From assembly GCF_046736075.1 (NCBI RefSeq), contig NZ_CP177163.1, positions 3,782,001-3,846,000 on the forward strand: a stretch of DNA of 64,000 nucleotides, given 5' to 3'. Shown here one piece after another: positions 33,592 through 42,391 of the stretch; the first letter of the stretch is position 1, and every line of letters begins with the position of its first letter. Under the pieces are notes generated by a model. The model ran no database searches. It saw only the letters and a program-made list of their open reading frames with translations, and was not told where the DNA came from. Origin of the DNA: Stenotrophomonas sp046736075. Its GTDB lineage: Bacteria; Pseudomonadota; Gammaproteobacteria; Xanthomonadales; Xanthomonadaceae. A program made the position numbers and the translations under genes.

Positions 33592-34944
33592 TCAGCCGGT
33601 GGCGCGGATCACCTCGCCCAGAATGTCCACGATGCGGTCGATCTGCGGCTTGTCGATGATCAGCGGTGGCGACAGGGCGATCACGTCGCCGGTGCAGCGC
33701 ACCAGCAGTTGACCATCGCGGAAGCAGCGTTCAAACACATCGTAGCCGCGGCTGCCGGGGGCGTCCTTGCGCGGCGCCAGTTCAACCGCGCCGATCAGGC
33801 CGAACGTGCGGATGTCGATCACGTGGGGCAGGCCGCGCAGGCCGTGCAGGCGGGTCTGCCAGTACTCGCCCAGTTCGATCGCGCGCTGGAACAGGTGCTC
33901 CTCGGCATAGGTGTCCAGCGCCGCCAGCGCCGCCGCGCACGCCAGCGGGTGGCCGGAATAGGTATAGCCGTGGAAGAACTCGATGGCGGCCGGCGGGCCC
34001 TGCATGAAGGCGGCATGGATCGCGTCGCTGGCCAGCACCGCGCCCATCGGCACCGCCCCGTTGGTGAGGCCCTTGGCCATCGTCAGCAGGTCCGGGGTGA
34101 CCCCGAACCGCTGCGCGGCGAAGGCGTTGCCGACCCGGCCGAAACCGGTGATCACCTCATCGAACACCAGCAGGATGCCGTGCTGGTCGCAGATCTCGCG
34201 CAGCCGCTGCAGGTAGCCCGGGGCCGGCAGGATCACGCCGGCCGACCCGGCAATCGGTTCGACGAAGACGGCGGCGATGGTGGACGCATCGTGCAGCGCG
34301 ATCAGCCGCTCCAGGTCCTCGGCCAGTTCGGCGCCATGCCGGGGCAGGCCGGGGCTGAACGCATTGCGCTCCAGGTCCAGGGTATGGCGCAGGAAATCGC
34401 TGCCGGCCAGCAGTGGGCCGAAGGTCTTGCGGTTGTTGGGCAGGCCGCCGATCGACAGGCCGCCGAAGCCCACGCCGTGATAGGCCTTCTCGCGGCCGAT
34501 GAAGCGGGTGCGCTGCCCCTCGCCGCGCAGGCGGTGGTAGGCCAGCGCGATCTTCATCGCGGTGTCCACCGCTTCGGAGCCTGAGTTGGTGAAGAACGCA
34601 TGGTTCAGCGTTGCCGGTGCCAGGGCCGCCAGGCGCCCGGCCAGCACGAACGGCAGCGGCGAGCCCATCTGGAAGGGCGGCGCGAAGTCCAGCGTGGCCG
34701 CCTGCTGCTGGATCGCCTGCACGATCCGCGGCCGGGCATGGCCGGCGTTGCAGCACCACAGCCCGGCGGCGCCGTCCAGGATCGGGCGGTCGTCGACATC
34801 GTGGTAGTACATGCCCTCGGCCCGCACCAGCAGGCGCGGCGCCGCCTTGAACTGGCGGTTGGCGGTGAACGGCATCCAGTACGCGTCCAGATCGGCCGGT
34901 ACCTGGCGGGACAGCGCGCTCAGTGACGATTCGGAACGAGGCAT
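33592..34944 (-). CDS. Class III aminotransferase (putrescine/GABA or beta-alanine-pyruvate type)
   Basis: A 450-residue PLP enzyme of the omega-aminotransferase group. K291 in LTMAKGLTNG is the Schiff-base lysine, D262 in LVFDEVITGFGR pairs with the PLP pyridine N, and FFTNSGSEAVDTAMKIA holds the phosphate site. It would transfer an omega-amino group to pyruvate or 2-oxoglutarate. Divergent from a PuuC-type aldehyde dehydrogenase, so GABA or a polyamine is the likely donor, but beta-alanine-pyruvate aminotransferases look similar. If GABA is the donor it feeds the succinate-semialdehyde dehydrogenase at 52.2 kb. Confidence 0.9.
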   Translation of the reverse strand: MPRSESSLSALSRQVPADLDAYWMPFTANRQFKAAPRLLVRAEGMYYHDVDDRPILDGAAGLWCCNAGHARPRIVQAIQQQAATLDFAPPFQMGSPLPFVLAGRLAALAPATLNHAFFTNSGSEAVDTAMKIALAYHRLRGEGQRTRFIGREKAYHGVGFGGLSIGGLPNNRKTFGPLLAGSDFLRHTLDLERNAFSPGLPRHGAELAEDLERLIALHDASTIAAVFVEPIAGSAGVILPAPGYLQRLREICDQHGILLVFDEVITGFGRVGNAFAAQRFGVTPDLLTMAKGLTNGAVPMGAVLASDAIHAAFMQGPPAAIEFFHGYTYSGHPLACAAALAALDTYAEEHLFQRAIELGEYWQTRLHGLRGLPHVIDIRTFGLIGAVELAPRKDAPGSRGYDVFERCFRDGQLLVRCTGDVIALSPPLIIDKPQIDRIVDILGEVIRATG

Positions 34945-35056
34945 GGCGGCTCCGCAGGGTCGTGATGGTCACGACTTTATCGCAGTCGCATCACGGCGTG
35001 CCGTGAGGGCGACCGGTATAACCCCGGTAGCCGACCGATCGAACGAGGAGCCCTCG

Positions 35057-36559
35057 ATGACCGCCGCACGCACCCGCGCCGACTGGCAGCGCCAGGCCGA
35101 TGGCCTGCACATTCCCGACCAGGCCTTCATCGACGGGCGCTACGTCGACGCCGCCAGCGGCGCACGCTATGCCTGCATCAGTCCGATCGATGGCCGCGTG
35201 CTGGCGCAGGTTGTCGATGCCGACCACCTCGACGTGGACCGCGCCGTGGCGGCGGCGCGGCGCAGCTTCGAGGCCGGCCACTGGTCGCGGGCGGCCCCGG
35301 CGCAGCGTAAACAGGTACTGCTGCGGCTGGCGGACCTGGTCGAGCGCCACGCCGACGAACTGGCGCTGCTGGAGACCCTGGACATGGGCAAGCCGGTGCG
35401 GGACGCGCGCCAGGGCGATCTGGCGGGCGTGCTGCGCTGCCTGCGCTGGACCGCCGAGGCGGTGGACAAGGTTTACGGCGAGGTGGCGCCGACGCCGCTG
35501 GATACGCTGGGCCTGATCACCCGCGAGCCGATCGGCGTGGTGGCGGCGATCGTGCCGTGGAACTTCCCGCTGCTGATGGCGTGCTGGAAAATCGCCCCGG
35601 CCCTGGCCGCCGGCAATTCGGTGGTGCTCAAGCCCTCCGAGCGCTCGCCGCTGAGCGCGTTGCGGCTGGCGGCGCTGGTGGCCGAGGCCGGCGTGCCCGA
35701 CGGGGTGTTCAACGTGCTGCCCGGTCACGGGCAGCGTACCGGCGAGCCGCTGGCGCTGCACATGGACGTGGATGCGCTCGCGTTCACCGGCTCCACCGCG
35801 GTCGGCCGGCGGCTGCTGCAGTGCGCGGGGCAGTCCAACCTCAAACGCACCTGGCTGGAATGCGGCGGCAAGAGCCCGAACCTGGTGTTCGCCGATGCAC
35901 CGGACCTGGACACGGCCGCACAGGCGGCCGCCACCGCGATCTTCTACAACCAGGGCGAGGTGTGCACGGCCGGCTCGCGGCTGCTGGTCCAACGCACGAT
36001 CAAGGACGCCTTCGTGGCGCGGGTGCTGGCCTACGGGCGGCACATGCAGCCGCAGCATCCGTTCGAGCCGGACGCCGCGATGGGCGCGCTGGTCGACGAC
36101 GCCCACGCCGGCCGCGTGCTTGACTACGTGGCGCGTGGCGAAGCCGAGGGCGGCCGCCTGCTGCTGGGCGGCAAGCGCGTGAACGTGGTGGCGGGCGGCA
36201 GCTATGTCGAGCCCACCGTGTTCGACGAGGTTGATCCGCAGCACACCATCGCCCGCGAGGAGATCTTCGGTCCGGTGCTCGCGGTGATTCCGTTCGATCA
36301 TGAGGACGATGCACTGCGGCTGGCCAACGACACGGTCTACGGGTTGGCGGCGGGCGTGTGGACGCGCGACCTCGGCCGCGCGCACCGGGTGGCACGCGGC
36401 CTGCGTGCGGGCAGCGTCTGGGTCAACCAGTGGGATGGTGGCGACATGACCGCGCCGTTCGGCGGCTACAGGCAGTCCGGCATCGGTCGCGACAAGTCTT
36501 TGCATGCCTTCGACAAGTACACCGAACTGAAGGCCACCTGGATCCACCTGGGGGCGTGA
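35057..36559 (+). CDS. puuC: Aldehyde dehydrogenase, gamma-glutamyl-gamma-aminobutyraldehyde dehydrogenase type
   Basis: A 500-residue NAD(P)-dependent dehydrogenase. C303 (GEVCTAGSRLL) is the nucleophile and E268 (LECGGKSPNLV) the general base; the cofactor loop is FTGSTAVGRRL. Length and N-terminal DGRYVDAASG fit PuuC-like enzymes, which oxidise gamma-glutamyl-gamma-aminobutyraldehyde in the putrescine pathway. A strong GAGGAG ribosome binding site lies upstream of the ATG at 35057. A long upstream open frame overlaps the divergent aminotransferase and is rejected. Substrate assignment depends on puuA, puuB and puuD about 9 kb away. Confidence 0.88.
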   Translation: MTAARTRADWQRQADGLHIPDQAFIDGRYVDAASGARYACISPIDGRVLAQVVDADHLDVDRAVAAARRSFEAGHWSRAAPAQRKQVLLRLADLVERHADELALLETLDMGKPVRDARQGDLAGVLRCLRWTAEAVDKVYGEVAPTPLDTLGLITREPIGVVAAIVPWNFPLLMACWKIAPALAAGNSVVLKPSERSPLSALRLAALVAEAGVPDGVFNVLPGHGQRTGEPLALHMDVDALAFTGSTAVGRRLLQCAGQSNLKRTWLECGGKSPNLVFADAPDLDTAAQAAATAIFYNQGEVCTAGSRLLVQRTIKDAFVARVLAYGRHMQPQHPFEPDAAMGALVDDAHAGRVLDYVARGEAEGGRLLLGGKRVNVVAGGSYVEPTVFDEVDPQHTIAREEIFGPVLAVIPFDHEDDALRLANDTVYGLAAGVWTRDLGRAHRVARGLRAGSVWVNQWDGGDMTAPFGGYRQSGIGRDKSLHAFDKYTELKATWIHLGA

Positions 36560-36665
36560 ACACCCGCGGCGGGCGTCGGCGGCGGACAGTCACGTCTGCA
36601 ACCATCGTCCCGCCGCGGGCAACGGCCGTGGCAGAATCCGGCAGCTGCCTCTTTCCGTGTGCCCG

Positions 36666-37940
36666 ATGTCGACTCCTGCCGCACCTGCCGTCAATTCGCC
36701 CCGCCGTGTGCTGCTGGCCAGCCTGATCGGCACCACCATCGAGTTCTTCGATTTCTACATCTACGCCACGGCGGCGGTGCTGGTGTTCCCGCACCTGTTC
36801 TTCCCCGACAGCAGCGATGGCGCAGCCCTGCTGCAGTCGCTGGCGACCTTTGCGGTGGCCTTCATCGCGCGTCCGGTCGGCTCGGCGGTGTTCGGCCACT
36901 ACGGCGACCGCATCGGCCGCAAGGCCACGCTGGTCGCCGCGCTGCTCACGATGGGCGTGTCCACGGTGCTGATCGGGGTGCTGCCCACGCATGCCAGCAT
37001 CGGCCTGTGGGCGCCGGCGCTGCTGGCGCTGTGCCGGTTCGGCCAGGGCCTGGGGCTGGGCGGGGAGTGGGGCGGGGCGGTGCTGCTGGCCACCGAGAAC
37101 GCACCGCCGGGCAAGCGCGCCTGGTACGGCATGTTCCCGCAGCTGGGCGCGCCGCTGGGCTTCCTGCTGTCGGCCGGCGTGTTCCTGCTGCTCGGCCGCG
37201 CGATGAGCGATGCCGACTTCCTGCAGTGGGGCTGGCGGGTGCCGTTCCTGGCCAGCTCGCTGCTGGTTGCGGTCGGGCTGTGGGTGCGCCTGAACATCCA
37301 CGAGACGCCGCAGTTCCAGGCCGCGCTGGACCGCAATGAACGGGTGCGCCTGCCGATGTGGACGGTGATCACCGCGCATCCGATGACGCTGCTGCTGGGC
37401 ACGCTCGGGGCGTTCGCCACCTTCGTGCTGTTCTACCTGATGACCGTGTTCACCCTCGGCTACGGCACGACCGTGCTGCACTATGCGCGCGAGGACTTCC
37501 TGCTGCTGCAGATGGCCGGCATCCTGTTCTTCGCCGCCGGCATCCCGTTGTCCGCGCGCTACGGCGACCGCTGGGGCACGCGTCGCACGATGATTGTTGC
37601 CAGTGGGCTGATCCTGGCGTTCGGCGTGCTGTTCGCGCCGCTGTTCCAGGCCGGCAGCCCGTGGATGGTGCTGGCCTTCCTGTCGCTGGGGCTGTTCCTG
37701 ATGGGCCTGACCTACGGCCCCTGCGGCACGTTCCTGGCGGAGATCTATCCGGTGCAGGTGCGCTACACCGGTGCCTCGCTGTCGTTCAACCTGGCCGGCA
37801 TTCTCGGCGCGGCGCCGGCACCGTACGTTGCCACCTGGCTGGCCGAACGTTTCGGGCTGGTGGCGGTGGGCTACTACCTCTGCCTGACCGCTCTGGTCAC
37901 CATCGTGGCGCTGCTGGCGATGGGCCGGCGCGCGCGCTGA
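36666..37940 (+). CDS. MFS transporter, metabolite:H+ symporter family
   Basis: A 424-residue carrier with 12 predicted helices. It has the MHS-family start (TTIEFFDFYIYATAAVLVF), the loop 2-3 motif GHYGDRIGRKATL and GEWGGAVLLATE in helix 5. Related proteins carry shikimate, proline/betaine, citrate or alpha-ketoglutarate. Its place after the aldehyde dehydrogenase in the same direction (106 bases) suggests a link to the amine/GABA route, but the substrate cannot be read. The start at 36666 follows a GTG three codons upstream that is also possible. Confidence 0.9.
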   Translation: MSTPAAPAVNSPRRVLLASLIGTTIEFFDFYIYATAAVLVFPHLFFPDSSDGAALLQSLATFAVAFIARPVGSAVFGHYGDRIGRKATLVAALLTMGVSTVLIGVLPTHASIGLWAPALLALCRFGQGLGLGGEWGGAVLLATENAPPGKRAWYGMFPQLGAPLGFLLSAGVFLLLGRAMSDADFLQWGWRVPFLASSLLVAVGLWVRLNIHETPQFQAALDRNERVRLPMWTVITAHPMTLLLGTLGAFATFVLFYLMTVFTLGYGTTVLHYAREDFLLLQMAGILFFAAGIPLSARYGDRWGTRRTMIVASGLILAFGVLFAPLFQAGSPWMVLAFLSLGLFLMGLTYGPCGTFLAEIYPVQVRYTGASLSFNLAGILGAAPAPYVATWLAERFGLVAVGYYLCLTALVTIVALLAMGRRAR

Positions 37941-38402
37941 TCAGCGGAAGAACCGCTTCAGCGTGCGGCCCAGCCAGCTGCCCTGCTGGTGCTCGCGGGC
38001 GAACTGGTTGAGGTGCTGCTTGACCTGCGGCGCATAGGCCTTGTCGTCGCCGCGGATGTGGTTGAACAGCCAGCGCGACAGCATCGTGCGCAGTTCGTCG
38101 GTGATGTCCTCCCCGGCCTGGAAACGCAGCCGGTACTCGGCCACGCGCTTGCCGAAGATTTCGTGCACGCGCTTGTGCGCGGCGCAGAACGGATAGCCGG
38201 CTTCCTCCATCAGCTCTTCCTCGAACGCGAAGTGCGACATGGTGTAGTCCACCAGCTCGTCGATCACCTCGGCCACCGCCAGCCGCTCCAGGCTCTTCTG
38301 CGCGACATGCAGGTGGTTGAGCATCTCCACGATGCGCATGTGCTGGTGGTCGATGACCTCGATCCCGATGTTGAGATCGTCCTGCCAGACCAGAAGTGCC
38401 AT
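37941..38402 (-). CDS. Bacteriohemerythrin
   Basis: A 153-residue diiron oxygen-binding protein. The likely ligands are H19 (IDHQH), H57 and E61 (MSHFAFEEE), H76 and H80 (AAHKRVHEIF), H115 (NHIRGDD) and D120, which is the full hemerythrin set. There is no sensor domain, so it is a free carrier or oxygen store/sensor in the cytoplasm. It is convergent with the MFS gene with no spacer, and lies downstream of a diguanylate cyclase on the same strand; bacteriohemerythrins often accompany c-di-GMP enzymes. Confidence 0.93.
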   Translation of the reverse strand: MALLVWQDDLNIGIEVIDHQHMRIVEMLNHLHVAQKSLERLAVAEVIDELVDYTMSHFAFEEELMEEAGYPFCAAHKRVHEIFGKRVAEYRLRFQAGEDITDELRTMLSRWLFNHIRGDDKAYAPQVKQHLNQFAREHQQGSWLGRTLKRFFR

Positions 38403-38472
38403 GATGCGTTCCCTGTGCTTTTCAACTGGGCACGACTCTAGGCACGACGCGGCCGGGCCGCGTTGATCTCGA

Positions 38473-39876
38473 TCAAGGCGCCAGCGCGGGTTCGAGCACG
38501 CGGGCGCTGGCGCTGGTGGCCACGGTCGTGCAGTTGACCCGGTTGCGACCACCGGCCTTGGCCAGGTAGAGCTGCCGGTCGGCTTCGGAAATCAGCCGGT
38601 GCAGCGAGTCGCGCTGCGGACGCAGGCAGCACAGACCGATGCTGACCGTCATGCGCAGGGTGGTCTCGCCCAGGTTCACCTCCAGTGCGGCGATCGCCTG
38701 GCGCAGGCCCTCGAAGTAGGTCATCGCCTCGTCCTGGTCCAGCCCCGGCACCAGCAGGCAGAACTCCTCCCCACCGAACCGGGCGATCAGGTCCTGGTCG
38801 CGCGCGTGCGCGGCCACGGCGGCGGCCACGGCGCGCAGCGCATCGTCGCCGGCCTCGTGGCCGTGGGTGTCGTTGATGTGTTTGAAATGGTCGATATCGA
38901 TCATCGCCACGGCCACCTGTTCGCCGTCCAGATGCAGCTGCGGCAGTTGCCGCTGGCTCTGTTCCAGGAAGCAGCGGCGGTTGGGCAGCCCGGTGAGGAA
39001 ATCGCGCGTGGCCAGGTCCTGCAGGGTGCCGATCAGTTCCAGCTGGTCCACGTTCTGCGAGACGCGGCAGAAGAACTCCTCGCGCGAGAATGGCTTGCGC
39101 AGGAAGTCGTTGGCGCCGTTCTTGAGGAAGCGCGGAATCAGCGACGGGTCGGTGTTGCCGGAAATGCCGATCACCGCGACCTTGTCGCGCGACCTCAGCG
39201 TGCGCAGGCGGCGGGTGAATTCCACCCCTTCCATGCCCGGCATTTCCTGGTCCACCACCGCCAGGCGGATCGCCGGGTGCGCTTCGATCGCCTTCAGGCC
39301 TTCGGCACCGTCGGCGGCTTCGTACACATCGTGGCCGTACATGCGCAGCAGGGAGGCGGCGTACATCCGTGCCGACAACGAGTCGTCCACCACCAGCGCG
39401 GCGATGCGCCGGTTGCGCTCCAGGCGCTGCACCAGCCACACCAGGTAGTCGATGCTGCCGGGCGTGTTCTTCAGCACGTAATCGATGATCTGCTGCTGCA
39501 GCACGCGCTTGCGCAGGTCTTCGTCGTACACCCCGCTGACCACCACCGTGGGCAGCCCGCGCGAGAGGAAGAACTCCACCACCCCATCACGGTCGCCATC
39601 GGCCAGCACCAGGCCGGTCAGGACCAGGAACCAGCCCTGTTCCTCGTCCAGCAACCGGCCTGCCTCGGCCAGGCTGGTGGCCACCGACACCGGCAGCTCC
39701 AGCCGCTGCTCGATCGCCTCGCGCAGCATGCTCGTGAACGTGCGCGAGTTTTCCACCAGCAGGATCCGCTGGGGCAAAGCATCACCGGGGCCGCTGTCGA
39801 AAGCGCCCTGCAACAGTGCCGGCATGAGGCGTACGCTCGGAGTCGAGTGGGTCGGCAGGGATAGCGGCCATTTCAT
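38473..39876 (-). CDS. Diguanylate cyclase with two receiver domains, the first degenerate
   Basis: A protein of up to 467 residues. REC1 (about 36-150) has lost its phospho-acceptor: the equivalent position is Thr87 in VLTGLVLADGDRDG. REC2 (about 157-280) keeps D209 (VVDQEMPGMEG), acidic VVDD and Lys in LRKPF. The GGDEF domain (about 290-455) has GGEEF (368-372) with an RDQD inhibitory site just before it. REC2 phosphorylation should control c-di-GMP synthesis. Starts at 39876 or 39825 (Met18) are possible and neither has a good ribosome binding site. It lies upstream of the hemerythrin gene and may be co-transcribed with it. Confidence 0.92.
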   Translation of the reverse strand: MKWPLSLPTHSTPSVRLMPALLQGAFDSGPGDALPQRILLVENSRTFTSMLREAIEQRLELPVSVATSLAEAGRLLDEEQGWFLVLTGLVLADGDRDGVVEFFLSRGLPTVVVSGVYDEDLRKRVLQQQIIDYVLKNTPGSIDYLVWLVQRLERNRRIAALVVDDSLSARMYAASLLRMYGHDVYEAADGAEGLKAIEAHPAIRLAVVDQEMPGMEGVEFTRRLRTLRSRDKVAVIGISGNTDPSLIPRFLKNGANDFLRKPFSREEFFCRVSQNVDQLELIGTLQDLATRDFLTGLPNRRCFLEQSQRQLPQLHLDGEQVAVAMIDIDHFKHINDTHGHEAGDDALRAVAAAVAAHARDQDLIARFGGEEFCLLVPGLDQDEAMTYFEGLRQAIAALEVNLGETTLRMTVSIGLCCLRPQRDSLHRLISEADRQLYLAKAGGRNRVNCTTVATSASARVLEPALAP

Positions 39877-39943
39877 ATGAAACTTTAGGCACGCCTGCCG
39901 GCCGGCGGAAGTGGCCAACGGTCGCAGCGTGGCGCGCCGCGGG

Positions 39944-41530
39944 TCAATGGCCCACCACGGTGCTGCTCCTGGCCGGCGCAGCGACCGGCATCTCCAGCAG
40001 GACCAGCCGGACCCGGTTGCCGCGGCACTGCACCACGCCGCCGTAGGCCAGCGCGCGTGCGGTCAACCGCGTGGCAAGCAGGGCGGTGGTCGGCTCGGAC
40101 AGATGCCGCCGGGTGTCCAGCAGTGCCACCGACAGGAAGATGCCGCGCCGCCTTCGCAGGTGGCCGCAGCGCGCACGGAGAAGGAGCTGCCCGGTTTCGT
40201 GTTCGAGCAGCAGCGACACCGCATCGGTCAACGTGCGGTAGGCGGCCAGCTGCAGGCCGACCGTCAACTGGCAGGGGTCGCCGGCCAATCGTGGCCGGGC
40301 GATGCGGTGGGTCTGGTCCCACGCCTCGCGAACGCCGCCGGTCTGCAGTGCCAGGTACAGCCCGAGCTGTTCGAGCGCGGTGGGATAGACCATGCTGGCC
40401 AGCGCGCGGAACTCGCGCGAATGCGCGGCGGAGGTCTGTTCGAGCCGGCTGGCCGCGTCGTGGTGGCCATGCGCCTTCAGCCAGTCCATGACGTCGCCAA
40501 GCGAGAGGTCCATTCCCTCGCCGATCCGGCGCAGGTGCAGCGCCCGGTCGCGCAGCTCCATCTCGCTGGCCATCAGCGAGCTGCGGGTCGAGGCGACCAC
40601 CCTGCGCTCATCGACGTCGCGCGAACGATGCTGGCGGCGGTAATGGCTGATGATGGACCCCAGTGCCAGCAACGCGATGCTGATGACCGCCATGCTCTGC
40701 TGCATGGCAAATGTCGCTGCATCGAAGGAGCCCGGCGTGCCGGTGCTGGGCGTGGTGAAGTGGACCAGCAGCGTCAGCAGCGGCACACCGATCGCGGCGC
40801 CACGCCACCCATGCAGGCAGGTCAAGGCGATGGCCGGCAAGGCCATCAGCAGCAGTACACCGGTCCGTGCCCCGCCGGCGCCGGGCGGGGTGAGCGTGGA
40901 GGCCAGCGCAAGTGCGCCCATCACCACCATCAACGCGACCGTGGGCACCACCAGCCGCGGGTTCCAACCGGGCGCAAGGTGTCGCCGTGACCAGAGCAGG
41001 GCGAGTGGGGCGAGGGCCAGAATGGCGAGAAAGTCGCCGAGGGCGTAGCGTATCGCGGTCGCTGTCCACGGGGTGGTGGGGGGCGTCGGCCAGAGCAGGT
41101 AGGGAAGGGCGACCTTCAGCATCGTGGCCACGGCGGCGGCGCCGGCGGCCACCGGGAGCAGCCACGCCTCCGAGGGGGACCGCATCCAGCGACGGTGCAG
41201 GTAAACGACCAGCGCCACGGCCGGCATCAGGGAGGCCGAGCCCAGTACGACCCACGGCAGCCCGTAGCCGTCGATCATCGGGATGCGCATGTGGGCGAAG
41301 TACGCGTACTCCCCCAGAATCAGGTATCCCCACAGGCGTGGCGGACAGAGCAGCAGGGCGGCGACGCGAATGCCGGCAGGCAGGTAGAACTGGTCCAGCG
41401 AATACTGGCGCGCGGTCCAGCAGGCCAGGGCATACAGCACGGCAAGGGCCATTCCCGTCGGCTGGAAGTGAAGGCGCAGTTGCAGGCCGTTGTTCCACCA
41501 GTCCAGCCCCACATCGTCCCTGCGGTTCAT
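39944..41530 (-). CDS. MASE1-type membrane sensor with degenerate histidine-kinase-like C-terminus (copy A)
   Basis: A 528-residue membrane protein. The first about 300 residues form roughly eight helices with MASE1-like features (FYLPAGIRVAALLLCPPRLW, YALGDFLAILALAPLALLW). A coiled DHp-like helix pair follows, then a domain shaped like a NarL-family kinase ATPase. Where HisKA_3 kinases have ELHD, this protein reads GEGMDLSL, with no His; where they have the N-box Asn after YRxxxEA, it has YRTLTDAVSLLL. It is therefore probably a pseudokinase. An alternative GTG start (41512) has AGGGA upstream. A matched paralogue lies 0.9 kb away. Confidence 0.82.
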   Translation of the reverse strand: MNRRDDVGLDWWNNGLQLRLHFQPTGMALAVLYALACWTARQYSLDQFYLPAGIRVAALLLCPPRLWGYLILGEYAYFAHMRIPMIDGYGLPWVVLGSASLMPAVALVVYLHRRWMRSPSEAWLLPVAAGAAAVATMLKVALPYLLWPTPPTTPWTATAIRYALGDFLAILALAPLALLWSRRHLAPGWNPRLVVPTVALMVVMGALALASTLTPPGAGGARTGVLLLMALPAIALTCLHGWRGAAIGVPLLTLLVHFTTPSTGTPGSFDAATFAMQQSMAVISIALLALGSIISHYRRQHRSRDVDERRVVASTRSSLMASEMELRDRALHLRRIGEGMDLSLGDVMDWLKAHGHHDAASRLEQTSAAHSREFRALASMVYPTALEQLGLYLALQTGGVREAWDQTHRIARPRLAGDPCQLTVGLQLAAYRTLTDAVSLLLEHETGQLLLRARCGHLRRRRGIFLSVALLDTRRHLSEPTTALLATRLTARALAYGGVVQCRGNRVRLVLLEMPVAAPARSSTVVGH

Positions 41531-41590
41531 ATCAGGCCGGTACCGGGTTCATGCGGCGATCCATCGAGGCGCGTGGCTTGTCCGCAGGGG

Positions 41591-41619
41591 ACAGTAGCGA
41601 CATAACGGCGTGCGTGCAA
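41591..41619 (-). promoter_or_regulatory. Predicted sigma-70 promoter of MASE1 copy A
   Basis: On the minus strand TTGCAC (41614-41619) and TACTGT (41591-41596) are 17 bases apart, 61 bases before the start at 41530. The same arrangement with nearly the same boxes precedes the paralogue. Inverted-repeat-like sequences (GCGACATAAC forms at about 41597 and 41660) flank the -35 and could be operators. Confidence 0.7.
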
Positions 41620-41865
41620 TGCGGGGCTGCAGTACGCGCCGTGTGCCCGGCGGTTATGTCGCCATCGTCCCGCGCGGCCACCCACCCTGTCCCGGTATAT
41701 GCCCGCCACCACGCGCCCGGGGCCGGATATCCGGCCTCGGCATTGGCGCCTGGCGGTCCCGATGCATATGCTGGGCACGTCGCTATGCTTCACGATCCGC
41801 AGCGTAGTGCGGCGACAATGCTGTTTTCATGGATGCTGTTCGTCATTCTCAATAAGGAGGTGCCT

Positions 41866-42312
41866 GTGCGATTTTCCCGCTCTCATGGTGTGGTATTGAG
41901 TCTAGCTCTGCTTTCCCTTCCGGCAATTGGCATGGCAAGTTGCTGTCTTGACGACGGAAACGGAAAGCCCTTGGCGAAAAGCGGATTGGGGGAATCCCTT
42001 CCGGTCGCGGAGAATCTGAGCCTCAACCCGAATTGGCTTGTGTACGGTTTCGAGCGCGATGGCATTGCGTATTACCAGGTCAACGATCTTGCCGGCCAGG
42101 TGCGCGTGATCGTCGGCCACGCCGGCGATCAGTTCTGGACGTTGCCTGCCGGCCGGATCGCGGCGCGGACGTCGTTGCCGTCGCGTCGCCTGGCGGTGCC
42201 GGCGGCGGCGGTGCGGTACGTGGTGTACCAGCAGGCGGACTTCGCGCTCGTCGTCTACGGTGACGGCGCCAATGCCGTGTGGTCGGTGGAGCCGACCGGA
42301 CAGGGCCGTTGA
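41866..42312 (+). CDS. Small exported protein, possible lipoprotein, between the MASE1 genes
   Basis: I do not recognise this family. The 148-residue product has a signal peptide (MRFSRSHGVVLSLALLSLPA) ending in GMASC, a fair lipobox, with a second Cys next to it. The body is soluble and may fold as a beta-rich domain (WLVYGFERDGIAYYQVNDL, RYVVYQQADFALVVYGDG). The GTG start at 41866 is fixed by AAGGAGG five bases upstream; longer frames overlap the MASE1 promoter. It sits between two divergently placed MASE1 paralogues, so it could be a ligand-binding partner of theirs, but this is only positional. Confidence 0.82.
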   Translation: MRFSRSHGVVLSLALLSLPAIGMASCCLDDGNGKPLAKSGLGESLPVAENLSLNPNWLVYGFERDGIAYYQVNDLAGQVRVIVGHAGDQFWTLPAGRIAARTSLPSRRLAVPAAAVRYVVYQQADFALVVYGDGANAVWSVEPTGQGR

Positions 42313-42391
42313 CCGGCGCGTAATCCAGCGCACGGTGCCGCGGGTGGCCACGGTCACCCGCGGCGTTGACTGCCCGGCCCGGACGGTTGGA

